From an uncultured Acetatifactor sp. (GTDB lineage Bacteria; Bacillota; Clostridia; Lachnospirales; Lachnospiraceae), in the NCBI GenBank assembly GCA_910579755.1, contig CAJTVB010000016.1:1-64000 (forward strand): DNA of 64,000 bases, given 5' to 3'. Position 1 is the first letter of the stretch. Every line of letters starts with the position of its first letter. Under the pieces are notes generated by a model, which was not told the DNA's origin, searched no databases, and saw only the letters and a list, made by a program, of their open reading frames with translations. This document shows, piece after piece, positions 24,142 to 34,258 of this stretch. A program made the position numbers and the translations under genes.

Positions 24142-26646
24142 TCACTCCTTACTTCTGCCGCTGCTTTTTCCGGCGGTTTTTCCCTTTCGGGCCGTTCCCT
24201 TCCCGGCTCTTCCTGCGGCTTTTGCAGCATTTCCGGTCCCTGCTTTTTCTACGTTTTTCTTTTCAGCACTTTTCCTTTCAGTGATTTTCTCTTCAGTGCT
24301 TTTCCTTTCAGCACTTTTCTTTTCAGTGCTTTTCCTTTCAGCACTTTTTTCTTTCTTCCGGCTGTTTACAGGCTCCTTCTCCAGATTCTTTTTCCCGTCC
24401 TTTGCCGCTTTCTTTTCCCTGATCTGGTCCAGTTCCTCCCTGGTATAAGGAATGTATCTCAGAATGCTCGCCGACAAAGGCGCCAGCTTCACCGTAACGG
24501 AATCCGGTCTGTCGTCCCATTCCACTTCCTTAGAACGCTTCAGACGGCTGTTTACCACGCCGGTTCCACCGTATTTTTCATCGTCGGAATTAAAAATCTC
24601 CTTATACTTTCCTGCCATGGGAACTCCTGTGGTGATCTCCTTCTCCACCCCGGAAAAATTGGCCACTATCAACAAAATCTCATCCTTCCCTCTCCCTTTT
24701 CTCAGATAGGTGAGATAGCAGTCGTCCGCGGAAATATTATTGATCCACTGAAATCCCTCCGGAGAATCATCCAGCTCATGCAGCTCCGGGCATTCCTGGT
24801 AAAGGCGGTTCAAATCCTTTACCAGGGAAGCAATCCCTCTGTGCTCCGGCTGTTCCGCCAGCTCCCATTCCACCTGCCGGGCCTCGTTCCATTCGTCAAA
24901 CTCCCCGAGATCCTGCCCCATGAAAAGGAGCTTTTTGCCGGGATGGGTCATCATATAAGAGTAGGTCAGCCGCAGATTTGCAAATTTCTGCTCCCGCTCC
25001 CCGGGCATCTTCCCCAGCAGTGTGGCCTTGCCGTGTACCACCTCGTCGTGGGAAAACACCAGAATAAATTTTTCGCTGTAGGCATAGATCATGCTGAAGG
25101 TCAGCTCTCCGTGATGATAGCTCCTGAAGTAAGGGTCACAGCGGATATACTGCAGATAATCGTTCATAAAGCCCATATTCCACTTCAGATCAAAGCCCAG
25201 GCCGCCCTGATCCAGGCCGCCGGTAATCATGGGGAAGGCCGTGCTCTCCTCTGCAATGGTAAGCACACCCGCGTTGCGCTTTTTCATAATGGAATTCAGG
25301 TGCTTTATCATTTCCATGGCCTCCAGATTTTCCTTTCCGCCATACATATTTGCCACCCATTCTCCGTCATTTTTTCCATAATCCAGATAAAGCATGCTGG
25401 CCACGGCATCCATCCGGATTCCGTCCGCATGATATTTTTCCACCCAGAACAGCGCGTTGGCGATCAGATAGTTGGACACCTCCGGCCTTCCGTAGTTGTA
25501 GATCAGCGTTCCCCAGTGGGGATGATATCCCTGTCTGGGATCCTTATGCTCATACAGGCAGGTTCCGTCAAAATTGGATAGACCGTAGGTATCTCTGGGG
25601 AAATGGGCCGGCACCCAGTCCAGAATCACGCCGATTCCCGCCTTGTGAAGGGCATTCACAAAATACATAAAATCCTCGGGAGAACCGTATCGGGCAGTGG
25701 GCGCATAATATCCGATCACCTGATAGCCCCAGGAGCCGTCAAAGGGATGCTCCATCACAGGCATCAGTTCCACATGAGTATACCCCATCTCCTTCACATA
25801 TGGAATCAGCTTATCCGCAATATCCCGGTAGTTTGCATAAGCCTCCCCCTCTCCGGGCGCGGCAAAGGAGCCCAGATACATTTCATAGACGCTGACCGGC
25901 GCATTCCCGCCCTGGAATTCCTTTCTTTTTTGAATGAATGCGTCATCCTCCCAGGTAAAGCTCCCCAGATCCGCTACAACAGAGGCCGTCTCCGGACGCA
26001 GCTGAGCGGCGTTTCCGTAAGGATCTGCCTTCAGATAGGTCATGCCCCCTTTCAGCTTTAATTCAAATTTATAGTTATCCCCCACAGCTGCATCGGGAAT
26101 AAAAAGCTCAAAAATGCCGGAATCCCACAGGCGCCTCATCTGATGGACTCTCCCGTCCCAGCCATTGAAATCCCCCGCCACGCTGACCCGCATGGCCGCA
26201 GGCGCCCATACGGCAAAGCAAACACCCTCTACTCCATCTATCACGCAGGGATGTGCCCCCAGCTTCTCATAGATGGTATAATGAATTCCGTTCTTGAATT
26301 TCTCCGTATCCTGCTTTGTGATCTGAGGCTCAAAACGATATGCCTCCTGGCGCACATACCGGTTTCCATCTGCGTCCTCCACTATATAATGATAGATCGG
26401 CAGCTTATTCGATCCGGGAACAAGCGCGGCAAAATAGCCGTCCTCGTCGGCCAGCTCCATAGGTATCGTCTCCTCCATCCCCTCGAAGACCAGCTCCGCC
26501 TTTTTCGCCCCCGGGAAATACGCCTGAATCAGGTATTGCTTTCCTGTTTTGTGGGGCCCCAGAAGCGTGTGAGGATCATCGCATTCCGAATAAATGATCT
26601 CCTCGATCTTTGGCCAGTTCATCATTTTATACAACCTGTTATTCAT
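24142..26646 (-). CDS. glgB: 1,4-alpha-glucan branching enzyme with Lys/Glu-rich C-terminal tail
   Basis: 834 residues from ATG 26646 (GGAGGTAAAGCT upstream). The N-terminal beta domain and CBM48 (GVCFAVWAPAAMRVSVAGDF) are followed by the GH13 barrel with all key residues: DWVPAHF (region I), GIRMDAV with the nucleophile Asp, TIAEEST with the acid Glu, and FSHDEVVHGK. It introduces alpha-1,6 branches into glycogen. After the normal C-terminal beta domain (about residue 725) there is an extra tail of about 100 residues made of SAERKSTEKK-like units and then Ala/Gly/Lys-rich sequence ending GRSKE. Such histone-like tails are not part of usual GlgB. Confidence 0.93.
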   Translation of the reverse strand: MNNRLYKMMNWPKIEEIIYSECDDPHTLLGPHKTGKQYLIQAYFPGAKKAELVFEGMEETIPMELADEDGYFAALVPGSNKLPIYHYIVEDADGNRYVRQEAYRFEPQITKQDTEKFKNGIHYTIYEKLGAHPCVIDGVEGVCFAVWAPAAMRVSVAGDFNGWDGRVHQMRRLWDSGIFELFIPDAAVGDNYKFELKLKGGMTYLKADPYGNAAQLRPETASVVADLGSFTWEDDAFIQKRKEFQGGNAPVSVYEMYLGSFAAPGEGEAYANYRDIADKLIPYVKEMGYTHVELMPVMEHPFDGSWGYQVIGYYAPTARYGSPEDFMYFVNALHKAGIGVILDWVPAHFPRDTYGLSNFDGTCLYEHKDPRQGYHPHWGTLIYNYGRPEVSNYLIANALFWVEKYHADGIRMDAVASMLYLDYGKNDGEWVANMYGGKENLEAMEMIKHLNSIMKKRNAGVLTIAEESTAFPMITGGLDQGGLGFDLKWNMGFMNDYLQYIRCDPYFRSYHHGELTFSMIYAYSEKFILVFSHDEVVHGKATLLGKMPGEREQKFANLRLTYSYMMTHPGKKLLFMGQDLGEFDEWNEARQVEWELAEQPEHRGIASLVKDLNRLYQECPELHELDDSPEGFQWINNISADDCYLTYLRKGRGKDEILLIVANFSGVEKEITTGVPMAGKYKEIFNSDDEKYGGTGVVNSRLKRSKEVEWDDRPDSVTVKLAPLSASILRYIPYTREELDQIREKKAAKDGKKNLEKEPVNSRKKEKSAERKSTEKKSAERKSTEEKITERKSAEKKNVEKAGTGNAAKAAGRAGKGTARKGKTAGKSSGRSKE

Positions 26647-26679
26647 AGCTTTACCTCCCTGCGTGCCATTCTTCTTATT

Positions 26680-26708
26680 ATTGTACCAAAAAAAACTATA
26701 CAGAACAA
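26680..26708 (-). promoter_or_regulatory. Promoter of glgB-mscS
   Basis: TTGTTC (26708-26703), 17-base spacer containing an A/T tract, TACAAT (26685-26680), minus strand, about 35 bases before the glgB ATG. Confidence 0.6.
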
Positions 26709-26799
26709 GCTTCCGGTGATAAACTATGAAAAAAGGTGTCCTGGGACAAAAAAGGTTTCCCCGGAACACATGAAAAAAAGATAAGAAGAGGTGAATCAT

Positions 26800-27084
26800 A
26801 TGACTGAAGAAAACAGAAAGCTTTTGGAGCGCATCAACAGCTTTGCAGAAAGCACTCTGGGTGAAATCGATCCCCAGAAAACCCAGGTTTCCGTACAGCT
26901 GGACAAGCTCAAGCCCATAATGGAAGAAATTGCGGCAGAAAAAGGAATGACGCTGGAGGATGTATTTATCCTCTATATGGATCTTCAAAGCGAGGCATCC
27001 TGTGCCAGCAATGAAAAACTGAAGGAGAGCCTCCAGGACCTGAATGACGGCTTTGACGGCGGCTCCCCTCTGCTGTTCCGGTAA
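26800..27084 (+). CDS. Small helical protein of unknown function
   Basis: 94 residues, highly charged. ATG 26800 is preferred over GTG 26791, which itself lies inside the AAGAGGTG ribosome site. It begins MTEENRKLLERINSFAEST, with KLKPIMEEIAAEKGMTLEDVF in the middle, predicted mostly alpha-helical with no membrane segment; it ends GGSPLLFR. No family recognised. Its stop is one base from the convergent serA stop. Confidence 0.65.
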   Translation: MTEENRKLLERINSFAESTLGEIDPQKTQVSVQLDKLKPIMEEIAAEKGMTLEDVFILYMDLQSEASCASNEKLKESLQDLNDGFDGGSPLLFR

Positions 27085-27085
27085 G

Positions 27086-28249
27086 TCAAACTATAATACG
27101 CACCCGGAACACTCCTTTGATTTTTTCCAGCGCTTCCACAATATCCTGTGTGGGAACCTCCTCCACATCCAGCATGGTATAGGCATATTCGCCCCGGGAT
27201 TTGTTTGTCATATCGCTGATATTAATGCCCTTTTCACCGAATTCCGCCGTAAACTTCGTGATCATGTTGGCGGTATTTCTATGAAAAATAGCCACCCGTC
27301 CTGCCTTGGTGCACACTCCCATATCGCAGGAGGGGTAATTTACGCTGTTTCTGATATTGCCGTTCTCCAAATAATCCATGATTTCCTGAACGGCCATAAC
27401 AGCGCAGTTGTCCTCGGATTCCTCCGTACTGGCGCCCAGATGCGGAATCACGATACAGCCCTTCTGTCCGGCAGTGACCGGATTGGGGAAATCGGTTACG
27501 TAACGCGCTACCTTTCCGCTCTGAAGCGCCTCCAGCACATCCTTCTCGTTGGCCAGCAGATCCCTGGCAAAGTTTAAGATGACCACGCCCTCCTTCATCC
27601 TGGCGATTGACACGGCATTGATCATGCCCTTTGTGGAATCCAGCAGCGGCACATGGATGGTGATATAATCACAGTCCGCATAAATATCGTCCACGTTCAG
27701 CACATGCTTTACCGCCCTGCTCAGATTCCAGGCAGCGTTGACGGACAGGTAAGGATCATATCCGTAGACCTCCATGCCAAGGGACACGGCGGCGTTTGCC
27801 ACCTTGACGCCGATGGCGCCCAGTCCGATGACTCCCAGCTTCTTGCCCATGATCTCGGTTCCTGCAAAGTTTTTCTTTTCCTTCTCGGCTGCCTTGGCAA
27901 TGTCAGCATTCTCCCTGGAATCCTTCACCCACTCGATACCGCCGATCACATCCCGGGCCGCCAGAAGCATCCCGGCAATGACAAGCTCCTTCACGCCGTT
28001 GGCGTTTGCTCCGGGGGTATTAAACACCACCACACCCTTTTCCGCACACTTTTCCAAAGGAATATTGTTGACGCCGGCTCCGGCCCTGGCCACCGCCAGA
28101 AGGCTATCCGGGATCTCCATCTCATGCATGGAAGCGCTTCTCACCAATATTCCCTCCGCCTCATTTACATCGGCTGTAACCTGATACTTATCGCTGAAAT
28201 TCTTCAGCCCCACATCTGCAATGGGATTCAGACAATTAATCTTATACAT
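27086..28249 (-). CDS. serA: D-3-phosphoglycerate dehydrogenase
   Basis: 387 residues from ATG 28249 (GAGG nine bases upstream). Rossmann motif KLGVIGLGAIGVKVANAA, substrate Arg in LNFARD, and the catalytic His in VIPHLGASTEESE. A C-terminal ACT domain (FTAEFGEKGINISDMTN to the end) should give serine feedback. This is the first step of serine synthesis. serC ends 1 base before, so serC-serA form an operon. Short-form enzyme without the extra intervening domain of long PGDHs. Confidence 0.93.
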   Translation of the reverse strand: MYKINCLNPIADVGLKNFSDKYQVTADVNEAEGILVRSASMHEMEIPDSLLAVARAGAGVNNIPLEKCAEKGVVVFNTPGANANGVKELVIAGMLLAARDVIGGIEWVKDSRENADIAKAAEKEKKNFAGTEIMGKKLGVIGLGAIGVKVANAAVSLGMEVYGYDPYLSVNAAWNLSRAVKHVLNVDDIYADCDYITIHVPLLDSTKGMINAVSIARMKEGVVILNFARDLLANEKDVLEALQSGKVARYVTDFPNPVTAGQKGCIVIPHLGASTEESEDNCAVMAVQEIMDYLENGNIRNSVNYPSCDMGVCTKAGRVAIFHRNTANMITKFTAEFGEKGINISDMTNKSRGEYAYTMLDVEEVPTQDIVEALEKIKGVFRVRIIV

Positions 28250-28250
28250 T

Positions 28251-29333
28251 TCACTTTTCCTCATTTTCAAACTTTTTCATAAACTCCACCAGCTTTTCCA
28301 CACCCTCTATAGGCATTGCATTATAGATGCTGGCCCGCATGCCGCCCACGCTTCTGTGTCCCTTCAGATTCTCAAAGCCCGCTTCTTTGGCCGCTTTCAC
28401 AAATCTGACGTCCAGATCCCCGTCGCCGGTGACGAAGGGCACATTCATCAAAGAACGGTCCTCTTTTCTGACTGTTCCCTTAAACAGACGGCTTTCATCC
28501 AGGAAATCATAGAGAATTTTTGCCTTCCTTTCATTGTATTCCTTCATGGCCTCCAGACCGCCCTGACGTTTCAGCCACTGAAACACCTTTCCGCAGATGT
28601 AGATCCCGTAAGCGGGAGGTGTGTTATACAGGGATGCATTGTCCGCATGAATCTTATAGCGCAGCATAGTGGGCGTACCGGGAAGCACATCCTCTGTAAT
28701 CAAATCCTCCCGAATGATCACAATGACCACACCCGCAGGACCGATGTTCTTCTGAACGCCTCCGTAGATCACTCCGTATTTCTCCACATTCACAGGCTCT
28801 GACAAAAAGCAGCTGGAAACATCCGCCACCAAGGGCTTTCCCTTGGTATTGGGCAAGGTTTTAAATTTTGTTCCGTAGATGGTATTGTTCTCGCAAATAT
28901 ACACATAATCCGCATCCGGACTGACATCCAGATCAGAGCAGTCAGGAATATAGGAAAAGTTTTCATCCTCCGAGGAAGCGATCTTGTTAGCCTTTCCGTA
29001 GATGCCGGCCTCCTGCCAGGCTTTCTTTGCCCACTGCCCCGTGACAATATAGTCTGCCACCCGATTTTTCATCAGGTTCATGGGAATCATGGCAAACTGC
29101 TGGCTGGCGCCTCCCTGCAAAAACAAAACTCTATAATTTTCGGGAATCCCCATCAACTCCCGCAGATCTGCCTCCGCCCCCTGGATAATGCTCTCGTACG
29201 CCTTGGACCGGTGGCTCATCTCCATAACGGACATACCCGTTCCTCTGTAATCCAGCATTTCTTCCGCGGCCTCCCGCAGCACCTCCTCCGGCAAAACAGC
29301 CGGACCTGCAGAAAAATTATACACTCTGGACAT
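28251..29333 (-). CDS. serC: Phosphoserine aminotransferase
   Basis: 360 residues, full length. YNFSAGPAVLPEEVL at the start, FLQGGASQQFAMIPMN for cofactor phosphate binding, and the PLP lysine in YGGVQKNIGPAG. The C-terminal RSVGGMRASIYNA is also typical. Converts 3-phosphohydroxypyruvate to phosphoserine. AGGAGGAAGATTAA precedes the ATG. First gene of serCA. Confidence 0.95.
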   Translation of the reverse strand: MSRVYNFSAGPAVLPEEVLREAAEEMLDYRGTGMSVMEMSHRSKAYESIIQGAEADLRELMGIPENYRVLFLQGGASQQFAMIPMNLMKNRVADYIVTGQWAKKAWQEAGIYGKANKIASSEDENFSYIPDCSDLDVSPDADYVYICENNTIYGTKFKTLPNTKGKPLVADVSSCFLSEPVNVEKYGVIYGGVQKNIGPAGVVIVIIREDLITEDVLPGTPTMLRYKIHADNASLYNTPPAYGIYICGKVFQWLKRQGGLEAMKEYNERKAKILYDFLDESRLFKGTVRKEDRSLMNVPFVTGDGDLDVRFVKAAKEAGFENLKGHRSVGGMRASIYNAMPIEGVEKLVEFMKKFENEEK

Positions 29334-29445
29334 TTAATCTTCCTCCTCAGATGTTATACACATTTATGCAAAAAACACTACTTTTGTTACTGTCCGCCGA
29401 CGCTTTCATACAGACCGGAGCCCACAGATTTAGAACACGGCGCGT

Positions 29446-30849
29446 CTAATAGAACATAATCACCGGCGTGCCGATTTCCGTCATTTCATAAATATCCGGC
29501 ATCACCTTGGGCGGAATATTGATACAGCCGTGAGACCCGTTGGTTTTATAAATAGTACCGCCAAACTTGCTCCGCCAATCGGCGTCGTGAATGCCGATAC
29601 TTCCCTTCACAGGCATCCAGTATTTCACCGGCGAAGCATAATCCGGCCCCCGCAATATCCTGTCCCGCTGCTTATTGTACACGAAATTAATGCCCTGAGG
29701 CGTTCCGTGCCGGGTGCTGAGATTTCCGGTAACAATATCCGTATCCAGCTGCAATTCACCGTCCACATAATAATACAGGTGCTGCTCGGTCATATCCACT
29801 TCTATGTATGTGCCGCCGATATCATCCAGTCCTCTCACATACCCCTGCTGTAAATATGCCGGCACATGAACCTGGTCCCGCTTTCCTTCCTTTGCAAGCG
29901 CCTCCATCAGATAATTTGTCTCGGCCTCCTGATCCAGCTGAGTCCCGTAGGTAACATATTTGACGCTGACCAGGTCTCCCCTGGTGGACTGAAATTCCTT
30001 CGTGGTACCGCAGGTATCATACTGCAGGGCCAGGTTCTCCACCCAGTCTGCCACCTTTTCCTGACTGACAGTGATATGCCCTTCCTGATCCAGCTGCAGT
30101 TTTCCGGCTTCGTCCACCGCCAAAAACGTTCCTGTAATCTCAGGTGTCAGCGCAATCTGCTCCGCGCCCATGTCGTAGACGATCCCGCAGTCCAGAAACG
30201 CCTCCACCTGGCTCCACAGCTCCCGCTGGGATCTGTCCGCAGCGCTGTCCTCAAGGTCCCCGTAACAGCCTCCCTCCTCCAGGGAAACGGCTGTCTGACC
30301 CTTTGAAAGACATTCTTTCAGGTATAAAAAAGCCCTGTCCGGCGCCAGCCGGTCCGTATTCCCGTCATAGAGACAATATTCCCCGTCCTCGCAACTCACA
30401 TTCACCCCTGCGGGTCTGTTCTTCTCTTCCTGTACAAAGGAAAGGCCCATAAACCAGCTTTCCAGTTTCTCTTCGTTCCAGACAAAACATGCAGGCTCCA
30501 ATTCTACTATGGCAGGCCGGTTCAGATTTGCCAGCCAAAAAAAGGAAGCGTGCTGCCTCAGGTAATCTCGAAGCAGTCCTGTATAATCCGCAGCAGCATC
30601 CAGATCCTGCAAATCCACCTGCCAGCTGGAGCCGTCTGCCTCCTGCAGGGTCAGCACCGGCAGCTGGGTCTGTGCCGCCAGCTCCCTGTTAACCTCTTCC
30701 ACTGTCTTTCCGGTGCAGTATACTCCATTGATCCAGGTGTTCACCGGAAAATTATTGCGATAATACATGCCCAATGCCAAAAATCCTGCCAGGATCAGGA
30801 AAAGCCCGCATCCCAAGAACAACAGCAGGGCACGAAATATTTTCTTCAT
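29446..30849 (-). CDS. L,D-transpeptidase (YkuD) with N-terminal membrane anchor
   Basis: 467 residues: membrane anchor ~7-29, a region of about 300 residues containing PG-binding/YoaR-like repeats (NTWINGVYCTGKTVEEVN; GTFLAVDEAGKL), and a C-terminal YkuD domain with YIEVDMTEQHLYYYVDGE and the catalytic Cys in SHGCINIPP. These enzymes form 3-3 crosslinks or attach proteins in peptidoglycan. The gene starts 8 bp after ilvB and has a weak ribosome site, so it may be read through from the leu-ilv operon. Confidence 0.92.
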   Translation of the reverse strand: MKKIFRALLLFLGCGLFLILAGFLALGMYYRNNFPVNTWINGVYCTGKTVEEVNRELAAQTQLPVLTLQEADGSSWQVDLQDLDAAADYTGLLRDYLRQHASFFWLANLNRPAIVELEPACFVWNEEKLESWFMGLSFVQEEKNRPAGVNVSCEDGEYCLYDGNTDRLAPDRAFLYLKECLSKGQTAVSLEEGGCYGDLEDSAADRSQRELWSQVEAFLDCGIVYDMGAEQIALTPEITGTFLAVDEAGKLQLDQEGHITVSQEKVADWVENLALQYDTCGTTKEFQSTRGDLVSVKYVTYGTQLDQEAETNYLMEALAKEGKRDQVHVPAYLQQGYVRGLDDIGGTYIEVDMTEQHLYYYVDGELQLDTDIVTGNLSTRHGTPQGINFVYNKQRDRILRGPDYASPVKYWMPVKGSIGIHDADWRSKFGGTIYKTNGSHGCINIPPKVMPDIYEMTEIGTPVIMFY

Positions 30850-30857
30850 AGTATCTT

Positions 30858-32534
30858 CTATCTGGCAGCCAGATCCTCTCCGTCAAATACTTCTGCGATG
30901 GGCGCCCCTGCGGGAACCATGGGAAATACCTTATCATCCTCCGGGATAACACACTCAATCAAAACCGGCACCTTCATGGCAATGGCTTTTTCCAGAGCCG
31001 GTGCAACCTCTTCCTTTTTAGTAACCCGGATGGCCTCACAGCCCAGTCCCTCAGCCACTTTACAGAAATCCACCTTGTCGTTCAGCACGGTTTGTGAGTA
31101 GCGCTTCCCGTAAAACAGTGTCTGCCACTGACGCACCATACCCAGCACATGATTATTGATCACCACCTGAATAATGGGAATGTTGTATCTGCTGGCCGTG
31201 GCAAGCTCGTTCATATTCATGCGGAAGCACCCGTCCCCGGCAATGTTGATGCAGATTTTATCCGGCTGACCCAGCTGAGCGCCAATGCAGGCTCCCAGAC
31301 CGTAGCCCATTGTTCCCAATCCCCCTGAGGACAGGAAGGTTCGAGGATGCGTATAATGAAAATACTGCGCCGCCCACATCTGATGCTGTCCCACATCGGT
31401 GGTAATCACCGCCTCTCCCTCCGTGACCCTTTCAATGGTTTCAATCACATAGGGGCAGGACAGCTGATCGGGATCATACCGCAAAGGATATTTTTCCTTC
31501 ATGTCAGCAATGGTCTTCATCCAATCGGTGTGCTCCTGCTGTTCCAGTCGATTGTTTATATCCCGGAGCGCCTGCTTCAGGTCACCTGCCAGAGAAGCAT
31601 CCACACGAATATTTTTATTGATTTCCGCCTCGTCAATATCTATATGAATAATTTTGGCATTTTCTGCAAATTTTTTGGGATTTCCCGTCACGCGGTCAGA
31701 AAAACGGGCCCCCAGCGCCACCAGCAAATCACACTGGCTTACCCCCAGATTGGAGGTCTTGGTGCCGTGCATTCCGATCATTCCCGTATACCGGGGACTT
31801 CTGCCGTCAAAGCCTCCCTTTCCCATCAGGGTGTCGCATACCGGAGCGTCCAAAAGCTCCGCAAACTGCGCCGCCTCTTGAAAGGCTTCAGAGATCACAG
31901 CTCCCCCGCCCAAATATATATATGGCTTTGATGCGCTTTTCAGAAGCTCTACCACCTTTTCCACGTCCTCAGACGTATAACGGCACTTTTTCTCCTCCGG
32001 CTCAAGAGGCTCGGGCATATATTCGCACACGGCGGCTGTCACGTCCTTGGTGATATCCACCAACACGGGACCGGGCCTTCCGCTTCTGGCAATCCGGAAT
32101 GCCTTGCGGATGGTATCCGCCAGAATTTCCACATTTTTCACAATATATCCATGCTTGGTGATGGGCATGGTCACGCCTGCGATATCTACTTCCTGAAAGG
32201 TATCCTTACCCAAAAGCGGAAGATTTACGTTGGCCGTGATCGCCACCATGGGAACAGAATCCATATAAGCCGTGGCAATACCGGTCACCAGATTGGTTGC
32301 GCCGGGGCCGCTGGTGGCCATGCAGACCCCCACTCTGCCTGTAGCCCTGGCATATCCGTCTGCCGCATGGGCCGCTCCCTGCTCATGGGACGTCAATATA
32401 TGCCTGATCTCATTGCTGTGCTTGTAAAGAGCGTCATATATGTTCAAAATCGTTCCGCCGGGATAGCCAAATACTGTGTCAACTCCCTGCTCCTTCAGAC
32501 ATTCCACAACAATCTCGGAACCTGTCAGCTGCAT
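30858..32534 (-). CDS. ilvB: Acetolactate synthase large subunit
   Basis: 558 residues, full length. The TPP-activating Glu is in SHEQGAAHAADGYARATG; the metal/TPP motif is AGDGCFRMNMNELATA with N; the FAD domain has GGGAVISEA. It condenses two pyruvates, or pyruvate and 2-oxobutyrate, in branched-chain amino acid synthesis. GGAGG precedes the ATG. No small subunit (ilvN) or ilvC is encoded in the window. Third gene after leuB and ilvD. Confidence 0.94.
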   Translation of the reverse strand: MQLTGSEIVVECLKEQGVDTVFGYPGGTILNIYDALYKHSNEIRHILTSHEQGAAHAADGYARATGRVGVCMATSGPGATNLVTGIATAYMDSVPMVAITANVNLPLLGKDTFQEVDIAGVTMPITKHGYIVKNVEILADTIRKAFRIARSGRPGPVLVDITKDVTAAVCEYMPEPLEPEEKKCRYTSEDVEKVVELLKSASKPYIYLGGGAVISEAFQEAAQFAELLDAPVCDTLMGKGGFDGRSPRYTGMIGMHGTKTSNLGVSQCDLLVALGARFSDRVTGNPKKFAENAKIIHIDIDEAEINKNIRVDASLAGDLKQALRDINNRLEQQEHTDWMKTIADMKEKYPLRYDPDQLSCPYVIETIERVTEGEAVITTDVGQHQMWAAQYFHYTHPRTFLSSGGLGTMGYGLGACIGAQLGQPDKICINIAGDGCFRMNMNELATASRYNIPIIQVVINNHVLGMVRQWQTLFYGKRYSQTVLNDKVDFCKVAEGLGCEAIRVTKKEEVAPALEKAIAMKVPVLIECVIPEDDKVFPMVPAGAPIAEVFDGEDLAAR

Positions 32535-32580
32535 TGTTATTCCTCCGTTCTTTAATTATGCTCTCGGAAGCTCTCCTGCC

Positions 32581-34245
32581 TCAGAAGGGAAGCTCCAAAA
32601 CGGCTCCCTGGCTCCCGCTGGTCACCAGTTCACGGTATCTTTTCAAATATCCCGTAACCTCCGTCTCCCTGGGCTGCCATTTTTTACGTCTGGCTTCCAG
32701 TTCTTCGGCAGATACCAGCACATCAAGCCGGTTTTCCGGAATATTGATGCTGATAATGTCTCCTTCCTCCACCAGGGCCATGGGGCCTCCCACTGCCGCC
32801 TCAGGAGAAACATGTCCGATGGAAGCGCCTCTGGATGCACCGGAAAATCTTCCGTCGGTAATCAGCGCCACGCTGGAGCCCAATCCCATGCCCGCAATAG
32901 CGGAGGTTGGATTCAGCATTTCTCTCATGCCTGGACCGCCCTTGGGTCCCTCATACCGGATAACCACAACATCGCCGGCAACGATCCTGCCGCCCTTAAT
33001 GGCGGCAATGGCATCCTCTTCGCAGTCAAAGACCCGGGCAGGTCCCTGATGCACCAGCATTTCAGAAGCCACCGCAGAGCGTTTTACCACCCCGCCCTCC
33101 GGCGCCAGATTTCCCTTCAGAACAGCGATACCCCCGGTCTCCGAGTAAGGATTCTCCGCCGGACGGATAACCTGAGGATCCCTGTTCACACAGCCCTTAA
33201 TATTTTCACCGATGGAGGTACCGTTGACTGTCATGCAGTCCAGGTACAGCAGATTCTTTTTCGTCAGCTCGTTCATCACCGCATACACACCGCCCGCTTC
33301 GTTCAGATCCTCCATATAGGTAGGGCCTGCCGGAGCCAGATGGCAGAGGTTGGGTGTCTTGGCCGACAATTGATTTGCTATTTCCAAATTCAAATTTACC
33401 CCTGCTTCCTTTGCAATGGCAGGAAGATGCAACATGGAATTGGTGGAGCATCCCAGTGCCATATCCACAGTCAATGCATTCATAAATGCCTTTTCCGTCA
33501 TAATGTCTCTGGGCTTGATATCCTTCTCCACCAGCTCCATGATCTTCATGCCTGCATGCTTTGCAAGGCGGAGACGCTCCGAGTACACGGCGGGGATGGT
33601 GCCGTTCCCTTTTAGCCCCATGCCGATGGCCTCTGTGAGACAGTTCATGGAATTAGCCGTATACATACCCGAGCAGGAACCACAGGTAGGACAGGTCTTC
33701 TCCTCAAACTCACAAAGCTCCTCCTGGGTCATGGTGCCGGCCGTTACGCTTCCCACCGCCTCAAACATGGAGGAAAGGCTTCTCTTTTGCCCCTTCACAC
33801 GTCCTGCCAGCATGGGGCCGCCGGACACGAAAATGGTGGGAATGTTGACTCTGGCCGCCGCCATCAGCAGGCCGGGCACATTTTTGTCGCAGTTGGGAAT
33901 ACACACCAGTCCGTCAAAACCATGCGCAAGGGCCATGCATTCCGTGCTGTCCGCGATCAGCTCCCTGGTCACCAGCGAATATTTCATTCCCACATGGCCC
34001 ATGGCGATACCGTCGCACACGGCGATGGCGGGGAACATCACCGGCGTTCCCCCTGCCATGGCCACGCCCATTTTCACAGCCTCTGCAATTTTATCCAGAT
34101 TCATATGCCCTGGAACAATCTCATTATAGGAGCATACAATACCGATCATAGGTCTTCTGCGCTCTTCTTCTGTAAATCCCAGTGCGTTAAACAAACTTCT
34201 GTGAGGAGCCTGAGCCAGGCCCGTCTTTACCGAATCACTTCTCAT
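32581..34245 (-). CDS. ilvD: Dihydroxy-acid dehydratase
   Basis: 554 residues from ATG 34245 (GGAGG seven bases upstream; ATG 34251 is inside the spacer). Fe-S and Mg ligands in IPNCDKNVPG and CPTCGSCSGMYTANSMN; the modified lysine region and the C-terminal ITDGRFSGASRG are intact. Makes 2-oxoacids in isoleucine and valine synthesis. Starts 13 bp after leuB. Confidence 0.95.
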   Translation of the reverse strand: MRSDSVKTGLAQAPHRSLFNALGFTEEERRRPMIGIVCSYNEIVPGHMNLDKIAEAVKMGVAMAGGTPVMFPAIAVCDGIAMGHVGMKYSLVTRELIADSTECMALAHGFDGLVCIPNCDKNVPGLLMAAARVNIPTIFVSGGPMLAGRVKGQKRSLSSMFEAVGSVTAGTMTQEELCEFEEKTCPTCGSCSGMYTANSMNCLTEAIGMGLKGNGTIPAVYSERLRLAKHAGMKIMELVEKDIKPRDIMTEKAFMNALTVDMALGCSTNSMLHLPAIAKEAGVNLNLEIANQLSAKTPNLCHLAPAGPTYMEDLNEAGGVYAVMNELTKKNLLYLDCMTVNGTSIGENIKGCVNRDPQVIRPAENPYSETGGIAVLKGNLAPEGGVVKRSAVASEMLVHQGPARVFDCEEDAIAAIKGGRIVAGDVVVIRYEGPKGGPGMREMLNPTSAIAGMGLGSSVALITDGRFSGASRGASIGHVSPEAAVGGPMALVEEGDIISINIPENRLDVLVSAEELEARRKKWQPRETEVTGYLKRYRELVTSGSQGAVLELPF

Positions 34246-34258
34246 ATCCATACCTCCC

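Noticed and set aside
23236..25581. 781-residue plus-strand open frame
   Set aside because: Antisense to mscS and glgB, which have clear motifs and ribosome sites; composition (His/Gln/Arg-rich) is typical of a shadow frame.
26647..26988. Longer glgB start 114 codons upstream
   Set aside because: The extension crosses the promoter and has no ribosome site; ATG 26646 has GGAGG and begins the normal GlgB N-terminus.
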